NCBI GenBank assembly: GCA_903847405.1 | Contig: CAINDP010000044.1 | Span: forward strand, 1-64,000 | Direction of reading: 5' to 3' | DNA from: an uncultured Myxococcales bacterium | GTDB taxonomy: Bacteria; Myxococcota_A; UBA9042; DTJE01 | DNA: 64,000 bases | Shown here: positions 27,065-36,144 of the stretch, piece after piece | Numbering within the stretch: position 1 is the first letter of the stretch | Layout: each line of letters begins with the position of its first letter | Notes under the pieces: model-generated | The model's input: the letters and a program-made list of their open reading frames with translations, nothing else | Databases searched by the model: none | What the model was told of the DNA's origin: nothing | Program-made: the position numbers and the translations under genes

Positions 27065-28282
27065 TCACACGTCCAGGCGTCGACGGGCGTCGTCCAGCAG
27101 GCGGGCGATCGGGAGGCCGTGCGGGCAGGCGCGCTCGGCAGCGGTCCAGTCCGCCCCGGCCAGGCGGGCACGGTCGGCGGCCGGGATGGCGTGGAAGGCT
27201 TCCCGGGCCCGGTGGATGTCACCGTAGGCGTTGTCGTACATCAGGCAGCGCATCGCGTCGGCGACCGGGGCCCCGCCGGATGCGTCCTCGCAGGCCCCGC
27301 ACGCGCGGCAGAATGTTTCGTGGGTCTCGGCGGCGAAGCGGTGGAGGGCGTCGCGGTCGTCGAGGGCCAGCGTGGTCCTGTCGAAGGCCGCCGCCACGTA
27401 TTCCTGCAAGGTTCCGAAGGAGGTCATCCGGGCGCAGATCGTCGCGATGGCCGGGTGCTCCCAGAGGGCCTTCAGCATCGCCTGCTCGGGCGTGAAGCCG
27501 CGCTTCAGGAAGCCCGCCGCCATGCGCGCCTCGGCATCGTCGGAGGGGGTGATGGGCCCGCCGCCCTTGAACTTCATGCCGATGATGCCGACGCCTGCTG
27601 CGCGGCAGGATTCGAGGGCGGCGGCCATCTTCCGATCCGCCAGCAGGCGGTAGTTCACGGCGGTCATCACGACGTCGATCCACCCGAGGGAGGCGGCCGA
27701 TTCCAGCAGGTATTCCATGCGTTTGTGGCAGCTGAACCCGAAGTGGCGGATGCGCCCCTCGGCCTTGTTGCGCGCGGCCCACTCCTTGACCTGGGGCGTC
27801 AGGACGTCCGCGTCCTTGATGCCGTGGAGCAGGTAGAGGTCGATGGTGGGGGTCGACAGGCGCCGCAGGGACTGGTCGAGAAGGGTCGTCATCCCCGCGG
27901 GGTCGGTCGCGTCGGACTTGGTCACCAGGAACACGCGGGCGCGGTCCTCGGGGCTGCGCTGGAAATACCGGCCGAAGCCTTCCTCGCTGTTCCCGTTTTC
28001 GTAGCAGTCCGCCGTGTCCCAGTGGGTCACGCCCCAGGCCAGGGTCTGGCGCAGGAACAGTTGGGCGGAGCGCGTGTCGAACATGCCGCCCAGGGCCAGC
28101 ATCGGGACGTTCACGCCGGTGCGTCCCAGGGGGCGGGTCGGGATGGGCTTCGGGGTCAGGGGCGGGGCCGCCTGGGCGGGGGCCGCGTGCGCCTGGGCGA
28201 GGGCCGCGGGTGCGCCGAGGATCGTCGCGCCGGTGAGGCAGCCGACCTTCAGGAAGCCGCGTCGGGTCAGGCGATGGTCCAT
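27065..28282 (-). CDS. Tat-exported aldo/keto reductase with C-terminal iron-sulfur motif
   Basis: A 405-residue protein with a twin-arginine signal (LTRRGFLKVG) followed by an Ala/Pro-rich linker and an aldo/keto-reductase barrel. The barrel shows the GMFDT region, the catalytic Asp-Tyr pair in WDTADCYENG, and HGIKD and GMKFKGGG segments. The C-terminal part carries CRACGAC and a later ACPHGLPI, the remnant of the ferredoxin-like tail found in the iron-sulfur AKR group. Export by Tat means the protein folds with cofactor in the cytoplasm and acts in the periplasm. It is the last gene of a five-gene redox operon, starting nine bases after the polyferredoxin gene. Confidence 0.85.
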   Translation of the reverse strand: MDHRLTRRGFLKVGCLTGATILGAPAALAQAHAAPAQAAPPLTPKPIPTRPLGRTGVNVPMLALGGMFDTRSAQLFLRQTLAWGVTHWDTADCYENGNSEEGFGRYFQRSPEDRARVFLVTKSDATDPAGMTTLLDQSLRRLSTPTIDLYLLHGIKDADVLTPQVKEWAARNKAEGRIRHFGFSCHKRMEYLLESAASLGWIDVVMTAVNYRLLADRKMAAALESCRAAGVGIIGMKFKGGGPITPSDDAEARMAAGFLKRGFTPEQAMLKALWEHPAIATICARMTSFGTLQEYVAAAFDRTTLALDDRDALHRFAAETHETFCRACGACEDASGGAPVADAMRCLMYDNAYGDIHRAREAFHAIPAADRARLAGADWTAAERACPHGLPIARLLDDARRRLDV

Positions 28283-28291
28283 GGGGTCCTC

Positions 28292-30226
28292 CTATCCCCT
28301 GCCCATGGAGCGGCGGGGGTCACGGGACTCGTTCTCGCTGGTGATGCGGACGGCACGGAGGCCGACCACGGGGCACTCGTGTTCGCAGACCCCGCAACCC
28401 GTGCAACGGCCGGGGTCGATGTAGGGCCGGTGCAGGCGGACGCGCAGTTCGACCCGCGCCCCGGCGGCCAGTAGCGCCCCGTCCTCGGGCCGCGCCAGGA
28501 CCACCTGGTCCGCCGTGTTGTCCCGGACCCGCAGGCCCGGTTCCGGGGTGCCGACGACGGCCACGAGGTAGTCCCCCCCGGCGACCCGGCCCGGGCGCAG
28601 GGGCGCGCCGTCCAGTCGCACGGTGGCGTCGTCGATCGCCGCGACGTCCCAGGGCCCTTCCCGAAGGGTTTCGACCCAGGATTCCAGCACGATGGCCTTC
28701 GGGCTGACCGGGCAGTTTTCCTGGCACACGATGCACGGCCGGCCCATGGCCCAGGGCAGGCACCGGCCGCGATCGATGAAGGCGCAGCCCATCTTGAGGG
28801 GCCCGGTGGCGTGGTGGTCGCCGCGGCCCAGCTTTTCGTCCAGCGTGAAGGGGCGGATGGCGGCCGTGGGGCAGACGAAGCCGCAGGCGACGCAGTTCGG
28901 CTGGCAGCCGCTGGTGCCGATGCGGTTGTTCAGGACCGGGGTCCAGAGGGCCTCGACCCCGGTGTCGATGCCGGCGGGCTGGAGCACGCCGGTCGGGCAG
29001 ATGCGCATGCACTGGCCGCAGCGCAGGCAGCGGTCCAGGAACTCGGGTTCTGGCAGCGCGCCCGGAGGACGCACCAGGGCGGGCGGGGTCGAGGCGCCGG
29101 CCTCCCCGGCCAGGCGCAGCAGGGGGGGCAGCGCCAGGCCCGACGCCAGCGACAGCAGGACGCCCCGGCGCGACACGTCGGGCAGGGGCCGCTCGCCGGC
29201 CTCGGACGGGCGCGTCCGGAAGGTGATCACGCCCTCCTTGCACGCCGGCAGGCAGTTCATGCACAGGACGCACTCGGCGGTGCGGATCGTGCCCGAGGGC
29301 TCGCATGCGCCCTCGCAGTCCGCGTCGCAGGCCTTGCAGTTCGAGCAGGCGGGCGTCGTCCGGGCCACCCGCCACAGGGAATTGCGCCCCAGCAGTCCCA
29401 TCAGGGCGCCGGACGGGCACAGGAAGCGACAGTAGAAGCGGGGGATGGCCAGGTTCGCCAGGAGCGACGCGGCCAGGAGGATCCCCAGCAGCGCGCCGCC
29501 CTGGACGTGCCGGGGCGCCGAAAAGAACAGGCCCACGGTACGGTCCAGCAAGGGCAGGACGACGGTGTCCATCCCGCGGGTCAGGAAGGCGATGGGCGAC
29601 AGCCAGCCGACGAGGTCCGTGGAGGCGAAGACCTCGTCGCCGGGAAGGACCCGGCCGGCCAGCATCCACAGGACGACCAGCGCCAGGGACCACGCCGCGG
29701 CGCGGCCCCGGGAACGGACGACGCGCGACAGGGCCAGGTACGCCAGGACGACGGCCCCGAAGGCGACCGCCGCCTGCACCGTCATGGGCCACCGGGCGCC
29801 CGGGCTGGCGCTGCCCCGGACGAGGTCGGCGGCGGCGGATGCCAGGAGGACGGCCAGCAGGTAGTACTTGACGCCCTGCCACTGCGAGGGCCGGTTCACC
29901 CGGGCCCGGTCGCCGCGCAGGAAGGACCGGCCCATCCAGCCGATGGCCTGGTGGAGCGTGCCGAAGGGGCAGATCCATCCGCAGAACGCACGGCCGACGA
30001 TCACCGTGAGGGCGACGGTCGCCAGCGCCCAGAGCATGCCCGCGTACAGGGTGCCGGTGGCCAGGGTGGTCGCCAGGGCGGGCAGGGGGTCCAGTTCCAG
30101 GAACAGGTTCACGGGCCAACCGCGCACCTGGAACCGCCCTTCGCCGAAGGTCGTCACGGCGCAGAACCACAGGAACCATCCCAGGAAGAAGATCTGGGAC
30201 ACGCGGCGAACCGTTACGATGCGCAT
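28292..30226 (-). CDS. NapH-NapG-like membrane polyferredoxin fusion
   Basis: A 644-residue protein. The first part has four or more membrane helices between residues 10 and 260 with CGWICPFGTLHQ and FYCRFLCPSGALMG, the NapH/NosR-type motifs, then a [4Fe-4S] region (CSNCKACDADCEGAC, CVLCMNCLPACK). At residues 352-364 a twin-arginine-like SRRGVLLSLASGL followed by a hydrophobic run leads into a NapG/MauN-like domain with CLRCGQCMRICP, CQPNCVACGFVCP, CIVCQENCP and CTGCGVCEHECP. NapH and NapG are normally separate proteins passing electrons from quinol to the periplasm. The fusion implies that the second half is periplasmic. The start overlaps the DUF362 stop (TGATG). Confidence 0.85.
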   Translation of the reverse strand: MRIVTVRRVSQIFFLGWFLWFCAVTTFGEGRFQVRGWPVNLFLELDPLPALATTLATGTLYAGMLWALATVALTVIVGRAFCGWICPFGTLHQAIGWMGRSFLRGDRARVNRPSQWQGVKYYLLAVLLASAAADLVRGSASPGARWPMTVQAAVAFGAVVLAYLALSRVVRSRGRAAAWSLALVVLWMLAGRVLPGDEVFASTDLVGWLSPIAFLTRGMDTVVLPLLDRTVGLFFSAPRHVQGGALLGILLAASLLANLAIPRFYCRFLCPSGALMGLLGRNSLWRVARTTPACSNCKACDADCEGACEPSGTIRTAECVLCMNCLPACKEGVITFRTRPSEAGERPLPDVSRRGVLLSLASGLALPPLLRLAGEAGASTPPALVRPPGALPEPEFLDRCLRCGQCMRICPTGVLQPAGIDTGVEALWTPVLNNRIGTSGCQPNCVACGFVCPTAAIRPFTLDEKLGRGDHHATGPLKMGCAFIDRGRCLPWAMGRPCIVCQENCPVSPKAIVLESWVETLREGPWDVAAIDDATVRLDGAPLRPGRVAGGDYLVAVVGTPEPGLRVRDNTADQVVLARPEDGALLAAGARVELRVRLHRPYIDPGRCTGCGVCEHECPVVGLRAVRITSENESRDPRRSMGRG

Positions 30227-31218
30227 CAGTCCACCGCCTCCCGCCGGGGCTTCAGCGATTCCCAGTCGACGGTCCCCATGCCGGCGGCGGAGGCCATGCC
30301 CAGCCAGGGAAGGTCGCCCGCGACACGGCCCAGCAGCGTCGCCCCGAAGGCGTCCGCGGCGACCTGGTCCAGCGAGGCGATCAGGGTGTTGCGGATTTCC
30401 ACGTCGTCGAGGGCCCCGCCGGTCGGACCGTTGCGGCGCATCACGGCGGTTCCGTCCAGGATCACGAGGGTGGGGCGAACCATCACCGCCAGGTCCCGGA
30501 TGATTTCGCTGATGCGCTGGTGGAACAGGTTGCGCCGGCCACCCAGCAGCCCGTACCAGTTCTTCAAGGCCATCGTCGCGCCGCTGCGGGAGTGGTCCTT
30601 CACCGGGCAGATGCCGATCACGCGGTCGATGCCGTCGAAGGGTTCCGCGAGGATCGGCCAGTCCCGGATCAGCGTGGACCCGGGCAGCGACAGGGACCGG
30701 AACAGGGACTCCCGGGGAAGGACGACGGTCGCGCCCGCCTGCTCGGCCGCCTCGGCGATGCCCGACAGGCGGAACGAGGTGGCGGGATCCCCGACCGGGT
30801 TGTCGGTGACGATCACGGAGCGGGCCCCGGCGCCCAGGCACAACCGGACCATCGCCCCGACCAGGTCGGGGTGCGTGGTGGCGCACAGGTCCGGAGGTGT
30901 CGCGAATCCCGCGTTGGGCTTCAGGAGGACACGATCGCCCGGCCGGATGAAGCGGCCGATCCCCCCCAGGGCGTCGATGGAGCGCTCCAGCGTCCGTCGC
31001 CGATCCCGCCCGGTGATGATGGCCAGGCGGGGACCGTCGTCCCGCAGGGACCAGTCCGGAAGGGGAGGGCCGGAGGCGGTCGACGCCGTGACACCGGTCG
31101 GGGCGCTGGTGTCGTGGAGGGCCAGCCCCGCCGTGCCGGCCAGGGCCAGGGTCGCACCGGCCCGCGCTGCGCGGATCAGGAACTCGCGGCGGGAACCTTC
31201 GTCCGAACCTGCCTTCAC
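30226..31218 (-). CDS. Tat-type DUF362 protein
   Basis: A 330-residue protein with a twin-arginine signal (SRREFLIRAARAG, hydrophobic core ending near LALHD) and a DUF362 domain. Typical segments are the KPNAGF motif, a VTDNPVG turn and the CPVKDHSRSGATMALKNWYG stretch. DUF362 proteins are often iron-sulfur linked and of unknown activity; this one has few cysteines, so it may lack its own cluster. It starts at GTG with a GTGA overlap to the upstream gene, giving tight translational coupling. It is probably a periplasmic partner of the polyferredoxin. Confidence 0.82.
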   Translation of the reverse strand: MKAGSDEGSRREFLIRAARAGATLALAGTAGLALHDTSAPTGVTASTASGPPLPDWSLRDDGPRLAIITGRDRRRTLERSIDALGGIGRFIRPGDRVLLKPNAGFATPPDLCATTHPDLVGAMVRLCLGAGARSVIVTDNPVGDPATSFRLSGIAEAAEQAGATVVLPRESLFRSLSLPGSTLIRDWPILAEPFDGIDRVIGICPVKDHSRSGATMALKNWYGLLGGRRNLFHQRISEIIRDLAVMVRPTLVILDGTAVMRRNGPTGGALDDVEIRNTLIASLDQVAADAFGATLLGRVAGDLPWLGMASAAGMGTVDWESLKPRREAVD

Positions 31219-32201
31219 GGGTCTACCTCGGGACGATCCGCCTGGAGGGTCGTCCACAGGGATGCGGCCAGGGCATCGGCGACCGGCCGCGAATCCGCCT
31301 CGTGGATGCCGGCCACCAACGTCCCCCGCGCGAACGCGATTTCCGTCCAGCCTGCCGCGTCCAGTGCCCAGGCGCCGGGGATGCCGGCCGGGGCCGGGAC
31401 CGCAGCGGCCCCCTGCGCCACCAGGGCGTCGCGCCAGGTTGCTGCGAGCGCTGCGGCCTCCTCGGGCGTTCCCCGGGAGCACACGAAGGCCGTGGCCTCC
31501 TTGTCCTGGATCCGGTAGCGTGCGATGTGGACCCGGTCGAATCCGTCCAGGCCGAAGGCGCTGGTGGCCAGAAGCGCCTCGGTCCCGGCCACACGGCCCT
31601 CCACCGGCAGCAGTTCCCCCTGGGCGGCCGCGGCTCCGTCCCCGGTGTTGGCCGCCGCGAACGCCCCGGCGAAGGACCGTGCCAGCGCCAGCGCGGACGT
31701 GCCGCCCCGGGCCGCCAGGACTTCCAGGTAGAACCTGCCCGTGGCAACGAACAGGCCGTTCGACACGGCGTACGAGTGGCGGCCGATCAAGGCGTCGGGT
31801 GCCCCGGCGCGGCGCTGCTGGGACCAGGCGGAGTAGGCGTTCTGCGGGGACCCGAGGTCGTACACGCACGCTTCGACGACGTCGGGATCGCCCACCGCGG
31901 CGGCGAACCGGCGACACCGCAGGCCCTGGAACCCCGCGGCGAGGTAGAGGTCCGCCCGGCCGTCGATCTTGTCGGACAGGGTCGTGGCGTCGAAGCGCTC
32001 CTGCGGGGATGCGGCAATGGCGCCCGACGGCAGCGCCAGGGCGTCGCCCGGACCGGAAGGCGCGCCCGGTACGAGTCCCAGGCGGAACCGTTCCGGATCG
32101 TACCGGTACTGCTGCAGGAACAGCGCGGTGCCGATTGCGACCAGGGCCAGCAGGATGGCCAGACCCACCCGTGTCTGGATCGCCGAGGAGGGATGCTTCA
32201 C
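31215..32201 (-). CDS. Membrane-anchored DUF6599-like protein
   Basis: A 328-residue protein with one N-terminal membrane helix (about residues 12-28) and a large periplasmic region. The domain contains repeated FATTLSDKIDGRADLYLAAG-like and FGLDGFDRVHIARY-like segments, which resemble the DUF6599 family seen next to iron-sulfur operons; this assignment is from memory and moderately sure. No haem or cluster motif is seen. It starts at GTG and overlaps both neighbours by four bases, so it is a fixed member of the operon. Confidence 0.65.
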   Translation of the reverse strand: MKHPSSAIQTRVGLAILLALVAIGTALFLQQYRYDPERFRLGLVPGAPSGPGDALALPSGAIAASPQERFDATTLSDKIDGRADLYLAAGFQGLRCRRFAAAVGDPDVVEACVYDLGSPQNAYSAWSQQRRAGAPDALIGRHSYAVSNGLFVATGRFYLEVLAARGGTSALALARSFAGAFAAANTGDGAAAAQGELLPVEGRVAGTEALLATSAFGLDGFDRVHIARYRIQDKEATAFVCSRGTPEEAAALAATWRDALVAQGAAAVPAPAGIPGAWALDAAGWTEIAFARGTLVAGIHEADSRPVADALAASLWTTLQADRPEVDP

Positions 32202-33043
32202 GGCGCAACCACCCGCCCCGGTGCCCCGTTCGCCCCGGCGACGGTATGGCAGTTGGCGCAGTTCAGGTCGGTCTGTGCCGTGGTCATGTAGCGCGGGGTG
32301 CCGGTTCCCGACAGGTGCGCCTTGTAGGGCAGGGCGATGGACCACTCGCCGGTGTCGAACCAGAAGTTGCCGGCAGCGTTGGTCGTCTTGGTCCGGATGA
32401 CCTTGTCGGCCCCCTCGATGACCACCAGCACGTCCTGGACGCCGTTGCAGTCGGTTTCGTCGTGCAGCGCGCCCATCACGGTGCCCGCGATCATGTAGGA
32501 CGGCGATTCGTACTTCGTGCTGTGGCAGGTGATGCAGTTGCCGCCGGGGCTCATCTGGAACCCCTCGCCGTCGGCCTGGGTCCAGTGGCGACCGCTGGTG
32601 CAGGTCGGGGTCCAGGCGTTGTCCACGGCGGGAACGTCCGGGACGTCGACCGGGGTGTCCTCGGAAACCACGGCGCCGCAATCCCGCATGCCCGTGTCGA
32701 TCCATTCCAGGAACAGGCCCAGGTCCACGTCGGGAATCCTGCCGCTGGGTGGCATCGCCCCTTTCTGCATGAACCCCTTCGCCGCCGTGGCGGAGGGCGC
32801 CGTCGTCGCGTAGGTGTCGAAGTCCGCGCCTGCCGGTGCCCCCTGGCGCGCCGCACCCGATTTCGCCGAGTCGTGGCAGGAGGCGCAGAAGCGCGCCATC
32901 AGCGGTTGGATGTCGTTGCACCACGTGACGCCGGCTGCGGGAAGGTCGAGGGGGCCGACGTCGCGGTCCTGCACCGCGTCGATCTTGGTGCCGCAGGACA
33001 CCGTCGCCAAGAGGATCGCCGCCAGGCCCACGGAGCGGTTCAT
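32198..33043 (-). CDS. Trihaem c-type cytochrome lipoprotein
   Basis: A 281-residue lipoprotein (lipobox ATVSC, Cys 17) with three CxxCH haem sites: CASCH at 53-57, CITCH at 170-174 and CANCH at 262-266. The first site lies in a planctomycete-cytochrome-like segment. A DVP-type spacer (PVDVPDVP) separates the first haem module from the second. It is the first gene of the operon and would accept or deliver electrons at the periplasmic face for the fused polyferredoxin and the Tat proteins encoded downstream. Confidence 0.85.
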   Translation of the reverse strand: MNRSVGLAAILLATVSCGTKIDAVQDRDVGPLDLPAAGVTWCNDIQPLMARFCASCHDSAKSGAARQGAPAGADFDTYATTAPSATAAKGFMQKGAMPPSGRIPDVDLGLFLEWIDTGMRDCGAVVSEDTPVDVPDVPAVDNAWTPTCTSGRHWTQADGEGFQMSPGGNCITCHSTKYESPSYMIAGTVMGALHDETDCNGVQDVLVVIEGADKVIRTKTTNAAGNFWFDTGEWSIALPYKAHLSGTGTPRYMTTAQTDLNCANCHTVAGANGAPGRVVAP

Positions 33044-33091
33044 CGTTGTCTCCTGTCGACAGTGCCGACGGCCGAAACTTGCGTCGTGGGG

Positions 33092-33120
33092 ATGATAGCC
33101 CGATCGGGAGCCGCCGGAAA
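33092..33120 (-). promoter_or_regulatory. Candidate promoter of the redox operon
   Basis: On the minus strand, TTTCCG (33120-33115) and TATCAT (33097-33092) are spaced by 17 bp. The -10 is good, the -35 poor. The leader would be about 43 nt. Confidence 0.35.
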
Positions 33121-33143
33121 GTGGCGAACCCCTTGCGAACCCC

Positions 33144-33172
33144 TTGCCGCCAACCCGCGGAAGGGCTATTTA
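33144..33172 (+). promoter_or_regulatory. Candidate promoter of the GH36 gene
   Basis: TTGCCG (33144-33149) and TATTTA (33167-33172), 17 bp apart, lie 28 bases before the start codon. It is divergent from the redox operon promoter. Confidence 0.35.
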
Positions 33173-33199
33173 CGGCGTGTCGCGGGGGAGGGGGCGCTG

Positions 33200-35227
33200 A
33201 TGGCGGATCCGGTGGTGCGTATTGCGGGTGACCTGGGGTTCAGTGTCGAAAGCGACGGGGCGATCGGAGTCTCGCTGACGAACGGCGAACTGGTGGCCTC
33301 GGGAATGCAGTTCATCGTGCGCCTGGTCGACGGCCGGTTCCTTCGTCCCGATGCGGGCGCCTCGGTCGTGGAGGCCCGCGAGGGCCTCGTGAAGACGCGC
33401 ATCCGGCTGGGCAACGGCGCCCTGGAGGTCCGGGCGGACTGGACGTTCGACGGGGTCCGGGTGGATGGCACGGCGACGATCCACAACCTGGGCGCCGAGC
33501 CCCTGGCGCTGGACCGGGTGCTTCTGTGCACCCTGCCGGACGGCCTGGCGATCGACGGGGAACCGGCGCGGTGGTCCTTCTACAAGATGGGCTGGAACGT
33601 CGCCTCCGCGTCGGGGTTCCTGCCCTTCACCGCGGCCGAATCCCAGTTCTTCATGCGGCTGCCCTTCCGGTGGCTGCCGTCCTCGGTGCGGCACATGATG
33701 TACAACGAGGGGACGTCATTCTCGGACCGGCCCGGCGAGTTCCAGTCCGAGTGGCTGGGCGCCTTCGCCGGTCCCGGCGGGAAGACCCTGGTCTGCGGGT
33801 TCGCGGGTTCGGGCCGCCACTTTTCGCAGGTGGTGGCCTCGGCTCCGGATGCGTTCCTGCGCCTGGAAGCCCTGATGGACGGCGCGATGCTGCTGCCGGG
33901 GGCGGAAAAGGCGCTGGAGCCGATCCTGTTCCTGTCCGCAGACGACCCCGACACGGCGTTGCAGGGCTACGCCCGGGCCGTGGCCGTCCAGGACGGCGCC
34001 CGCGTGAACCCGATCCGCCTGTGGTGCTCGTGGTACTCCGGCTTCTACGATCGGGTCACCGAGGAGGCGTTCGTCGAGAACGCGCGCCTGGCCCGGGCGG
34101 CCGACGTCCCCGTCGAGTACTTCCAGTTGGACGACGGCTACCAGCGGTGCGTCGGGGACTGGCTGATCACGAACGACCGCTTCCCGTCGGGCCTGGCGGC
34201 CCTGGCCGCCACGATTGCCGACCTCGGCTTCCAGCCCGGCATCTGGACGGCGCCCTTCGCCCTGTCGCGGAAGTGCCAGGCCTTCGTCGACCATCCCGAC
34301 TGGGTCGTCGCCGACCGGCGCGGGCGCCCCGTTCCCGCCGGATTCATCATGGGCAAGTTCGGTCCCCGGTACTACTACGGCCTGGACACCACGCGCCCCG
34401 AAGTGATCGAGTGGATCGAAACCCTGTACCGCACGCTGCGGGCCATGGGGTGGCGGCTGTTCAAGGTGGACTTCCTGACCGCCGCCTCGGTGCCCGGGGT
34501 GCGTCACGATCCGACCGTCACGCGTGCGGAAGCCTATCGTCGGGGCCTGGAAGCGGTCCGGCGGGGTGTCGGTGACGACGCGCTGCTGCTGTCGGGCATC
34601 GGGCCCGTCCTGGGCAACGCGGGCCTGATGGACATCCAGCGCCTGGGCCCCGACACGTCGTTCGGCGGCGCGTCCTGGCGCAACCGGATGCAGCGCTGGA
34701 TGAACGATCGCATGACGCCGGGGTTCTACAACAACAGCCTCGGGTCCCTGGCGCGCAGCTTCACCGACGGCATCCTCTGGAGCGGCGACGGGGACGCGCT
34801 GATCCAGCAGGGGGCGCCGGCGGGCGAGGCCCGGACGCAGGCGGCGATCGCGCTGCTGTGCGGCGGGACCCTGTCCCTGGGCCACGACTACCGCAAGGGA
34901 CCCTTCGACCTGGAAATCGTGCGCGAACTGGCGGGCCGCACCGGTCCTGCCCGGGTGCCGGACCGCGTCGCGGGGCCCGTTCCCAGGCAGGTGTTCACCG
35001 ACGGCCTGTTCGAGGGGCGGCCCGTGCGCTGGCTGGCCCTGGCGAACCTGGACGACACGCGGACGGCCGTGGCCCCGCATCCGGAGGCCCTGCCCGGCGG
35101 GAATTCCTGCGAGGCCGTGGAAACCGGCACCGGCGCCACGGTCCTTCTGGACCCCGCGTGCGCACTGGCCGTCGAGGGACGTGGTGTGCGGCTGTTCCGG
35201 ATCACGCTGCCCGCGCAGGGCGTCTGA
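33200..35227 (+). CDS. GH36-type alpha-galactosidase
   Basis: A 675-residue glycoside hydrolase without a signal peptide. An N-terminal beta-sandwich of about 260 residues is followed by the catalytic barrel with RLWCSWYSGFYDRVTEE, QLDDGYQ, and the nucleophile Asp at about residue 424 in FKVDFLT. A later SGIGPVLGNAGLMD and DTSFGG region corresponds to the acid/base side. These are the family GH36 hallmarks. The substrate is probably an alpha-galactoside such as raffinose-type sugar, although related enzymes act on other alpha-linked sugars. No transporter gene is adjacent. ATG at 33200 follows GGGGGAGGGGG. Confidence 0.85.
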   Translation: MADPVVRIAGDLGFSVESDGAIGVSLTNGELVASGMQFIVRLVDGRFLRPDAGASVVEAREGLVKTRIRLGNGALEVRADWTFDGVRVDGTATIHNLGAEPLALDRVLLCTLPDGLAIDGEPARWSFYKMGWNVASASGFLPFTAAESQFFMRLPFRWLPSSVRHMMYNEGTSFSDRPGEFQSEWLGAFAGPGGKTLVCGFAGSGRHFSQVVASAPDAFLRLEALMDGAMLLPGAEKALEPILFLSADDPDTALQGYARAVAVQDGARVNPIRLWCSWYSGFYDRVTEEAFVENARLARAADVPVEYFQLDDGYQRCVGDWLITNDRFPSGLAALAATIADLGFQPGIWTAPFALSRKCQAFVDHPDWVVADRRGRPVPAGFIMGKFGPRYYYGLDTTRPEVIEWIETLYRTLRAMGWRLFKVDFLTAASVPGVRHDPTVTRAEAYRRGLEAVRRGVGDDALLLSGIGPVLGNAGLMDIQRLGPDTSFGGASWRNRMQRWMNDRMTPGFYNNSLGSLARSFTDGILWSGDGDALIQQGAPAGEARTQAAIALLCGGTLSLGHDYRKGPFDLEIVRELAGRTGPARVPDRVAGPVPRQVFTDGLFEGRPVRWLALANLDDTRTAVAPHPEALPGGNSCEAVETGTGATVLLDPACALAVEGRGVRLFRITLPAQGV

Positions 35228-35230
35228 CCG

Positions 35231-36076
35231 CTACTCCCAGGGCACCGTCAGGACCGCTTCGGACATCCCGGGGGCGTTGGCCCACCGCACGATCCCCTGC
35301 CGCGGATGCAGGATCACCTGGGACACCAGGGGCTCGCCCCCCCCGACGTACTCGCCGGACAGGGTCACGCGCAGTTCGGCGCAGTCCAGGGTCGCTTCCA
35401 GGGGCAGCGGGCACGGGGCGGCGTACGAGATCGCCTGGATGTCCAGCGCCACCTGGAGATTCTGCGGCTCCCCGCCGGAGGACGCGACCGTCACCTGCGT
35501 GTCGATGTGGTGGGGCGTGCCCATGGGCGCCAGGTCCATCGGGATCACCAGGGGCGTCGGGAACCACTGCCCCTGGGGCTCCAGGTACAACGGCAGGTGG
35601 GTTTCGGATCCCAGCACCGTGATCTTCCACGGCGTTTCGTGATTGAAGTACAGCGCCATGGCGTCCTCGGGGATGCCGGCCACCAGCCTGCCGAACAGCA
35701 GCCGCGTCCAGGCGCCATTGCCCCCCACGTCGGGCTTCACCTGTCCTTCCTTCAGGCTGGCCGGGACGTCCGCTTCCGCCTGGTCCAGCGAGAACTTGAC
35801 GTGGTAGGTGGCCGTGACGCCCGTCATGGCGGTCCAGATCCCGTCCCACGTCACGCCCGCCCAGTAGGGATGGGGATGGCCCGGGGCGTTCACGTCGATG
35901 GCCGGTCCCGGGTCCGGAGCCCCCGGGTCGTCGGTCGCGGCGGGATCGGTCGGGACGTCGGGCGTGACGGCGATTTCGGCACCCGGGTCCGCGCCCGCGG
36001 TGGTGCCGGACGCGCACGACGTCGCAGCGACCAGGCAGAGCAGGGCCATGCACCAACGGGACTGGACATGCGTCAT
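35231..36076 (-). CDS. Lipoprotein with Asp/Pro-rich spacer, unknown domain
   Basis: A 281-residue lipoprotein (signal ending VAATSC). About 50 residues of Asp/Pro/Ala spacer (EIAVTPDVPTDP) lead to a domain with HPHPYW, FNHETPWKI and HHIDTQ, i.e. several His-rich turns, and one Cys pair. The His distribution and beta-rich prediction are reminiscent of copper-binding monooxygenase-like domains, but I cannot confirm the family. It is convergent with the GH36 gene, ending three bases from it, and preceded by a TAGACT box at 36110-36105. Confidence 0.65.
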   Translation of the reverse strand: MTHVQSRWCMALLCLVAATSCASGTTAGADPGAEIAVTPDVPTDPAATDDPGAPDPGPAIDVNAPGHPHPYWAGVTWDGIWTAMTGVTATYHVKFSLDQAEADVPASLKEGQVKPDVGGNGAWTRLLFGRLVAGIPEDAMALYFNHETPWKITVLGSETHLPLYLEPQGQWFPTPLVIPMDLAPMGTPHHIDTQVTVASSGGEPQNLQVALDIQAISYAAPCPLPLEATLDCAELRVTLSGEYVGGGEPLVSQVILHPRQGIVRWANAPGMSEAVLTVPWE

Positions 36077-36144
36077 CGGGGTCTCCCGGGTCGAGTCGAG
36101 GGGGAGTCTACTCCAGGGCGGCGAAAGGGGGGATGGGGGAATTG

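Noticed and set aside
28811..35227. Open frame of more than 2,100 codons on the plus strand
   Set aside because: Its first 4.4 kb are antisense to five well-supported redox genes. Only the part from 33200 (GH36) is coding. Long shadows are expected when the third codon position is almost always G or C.
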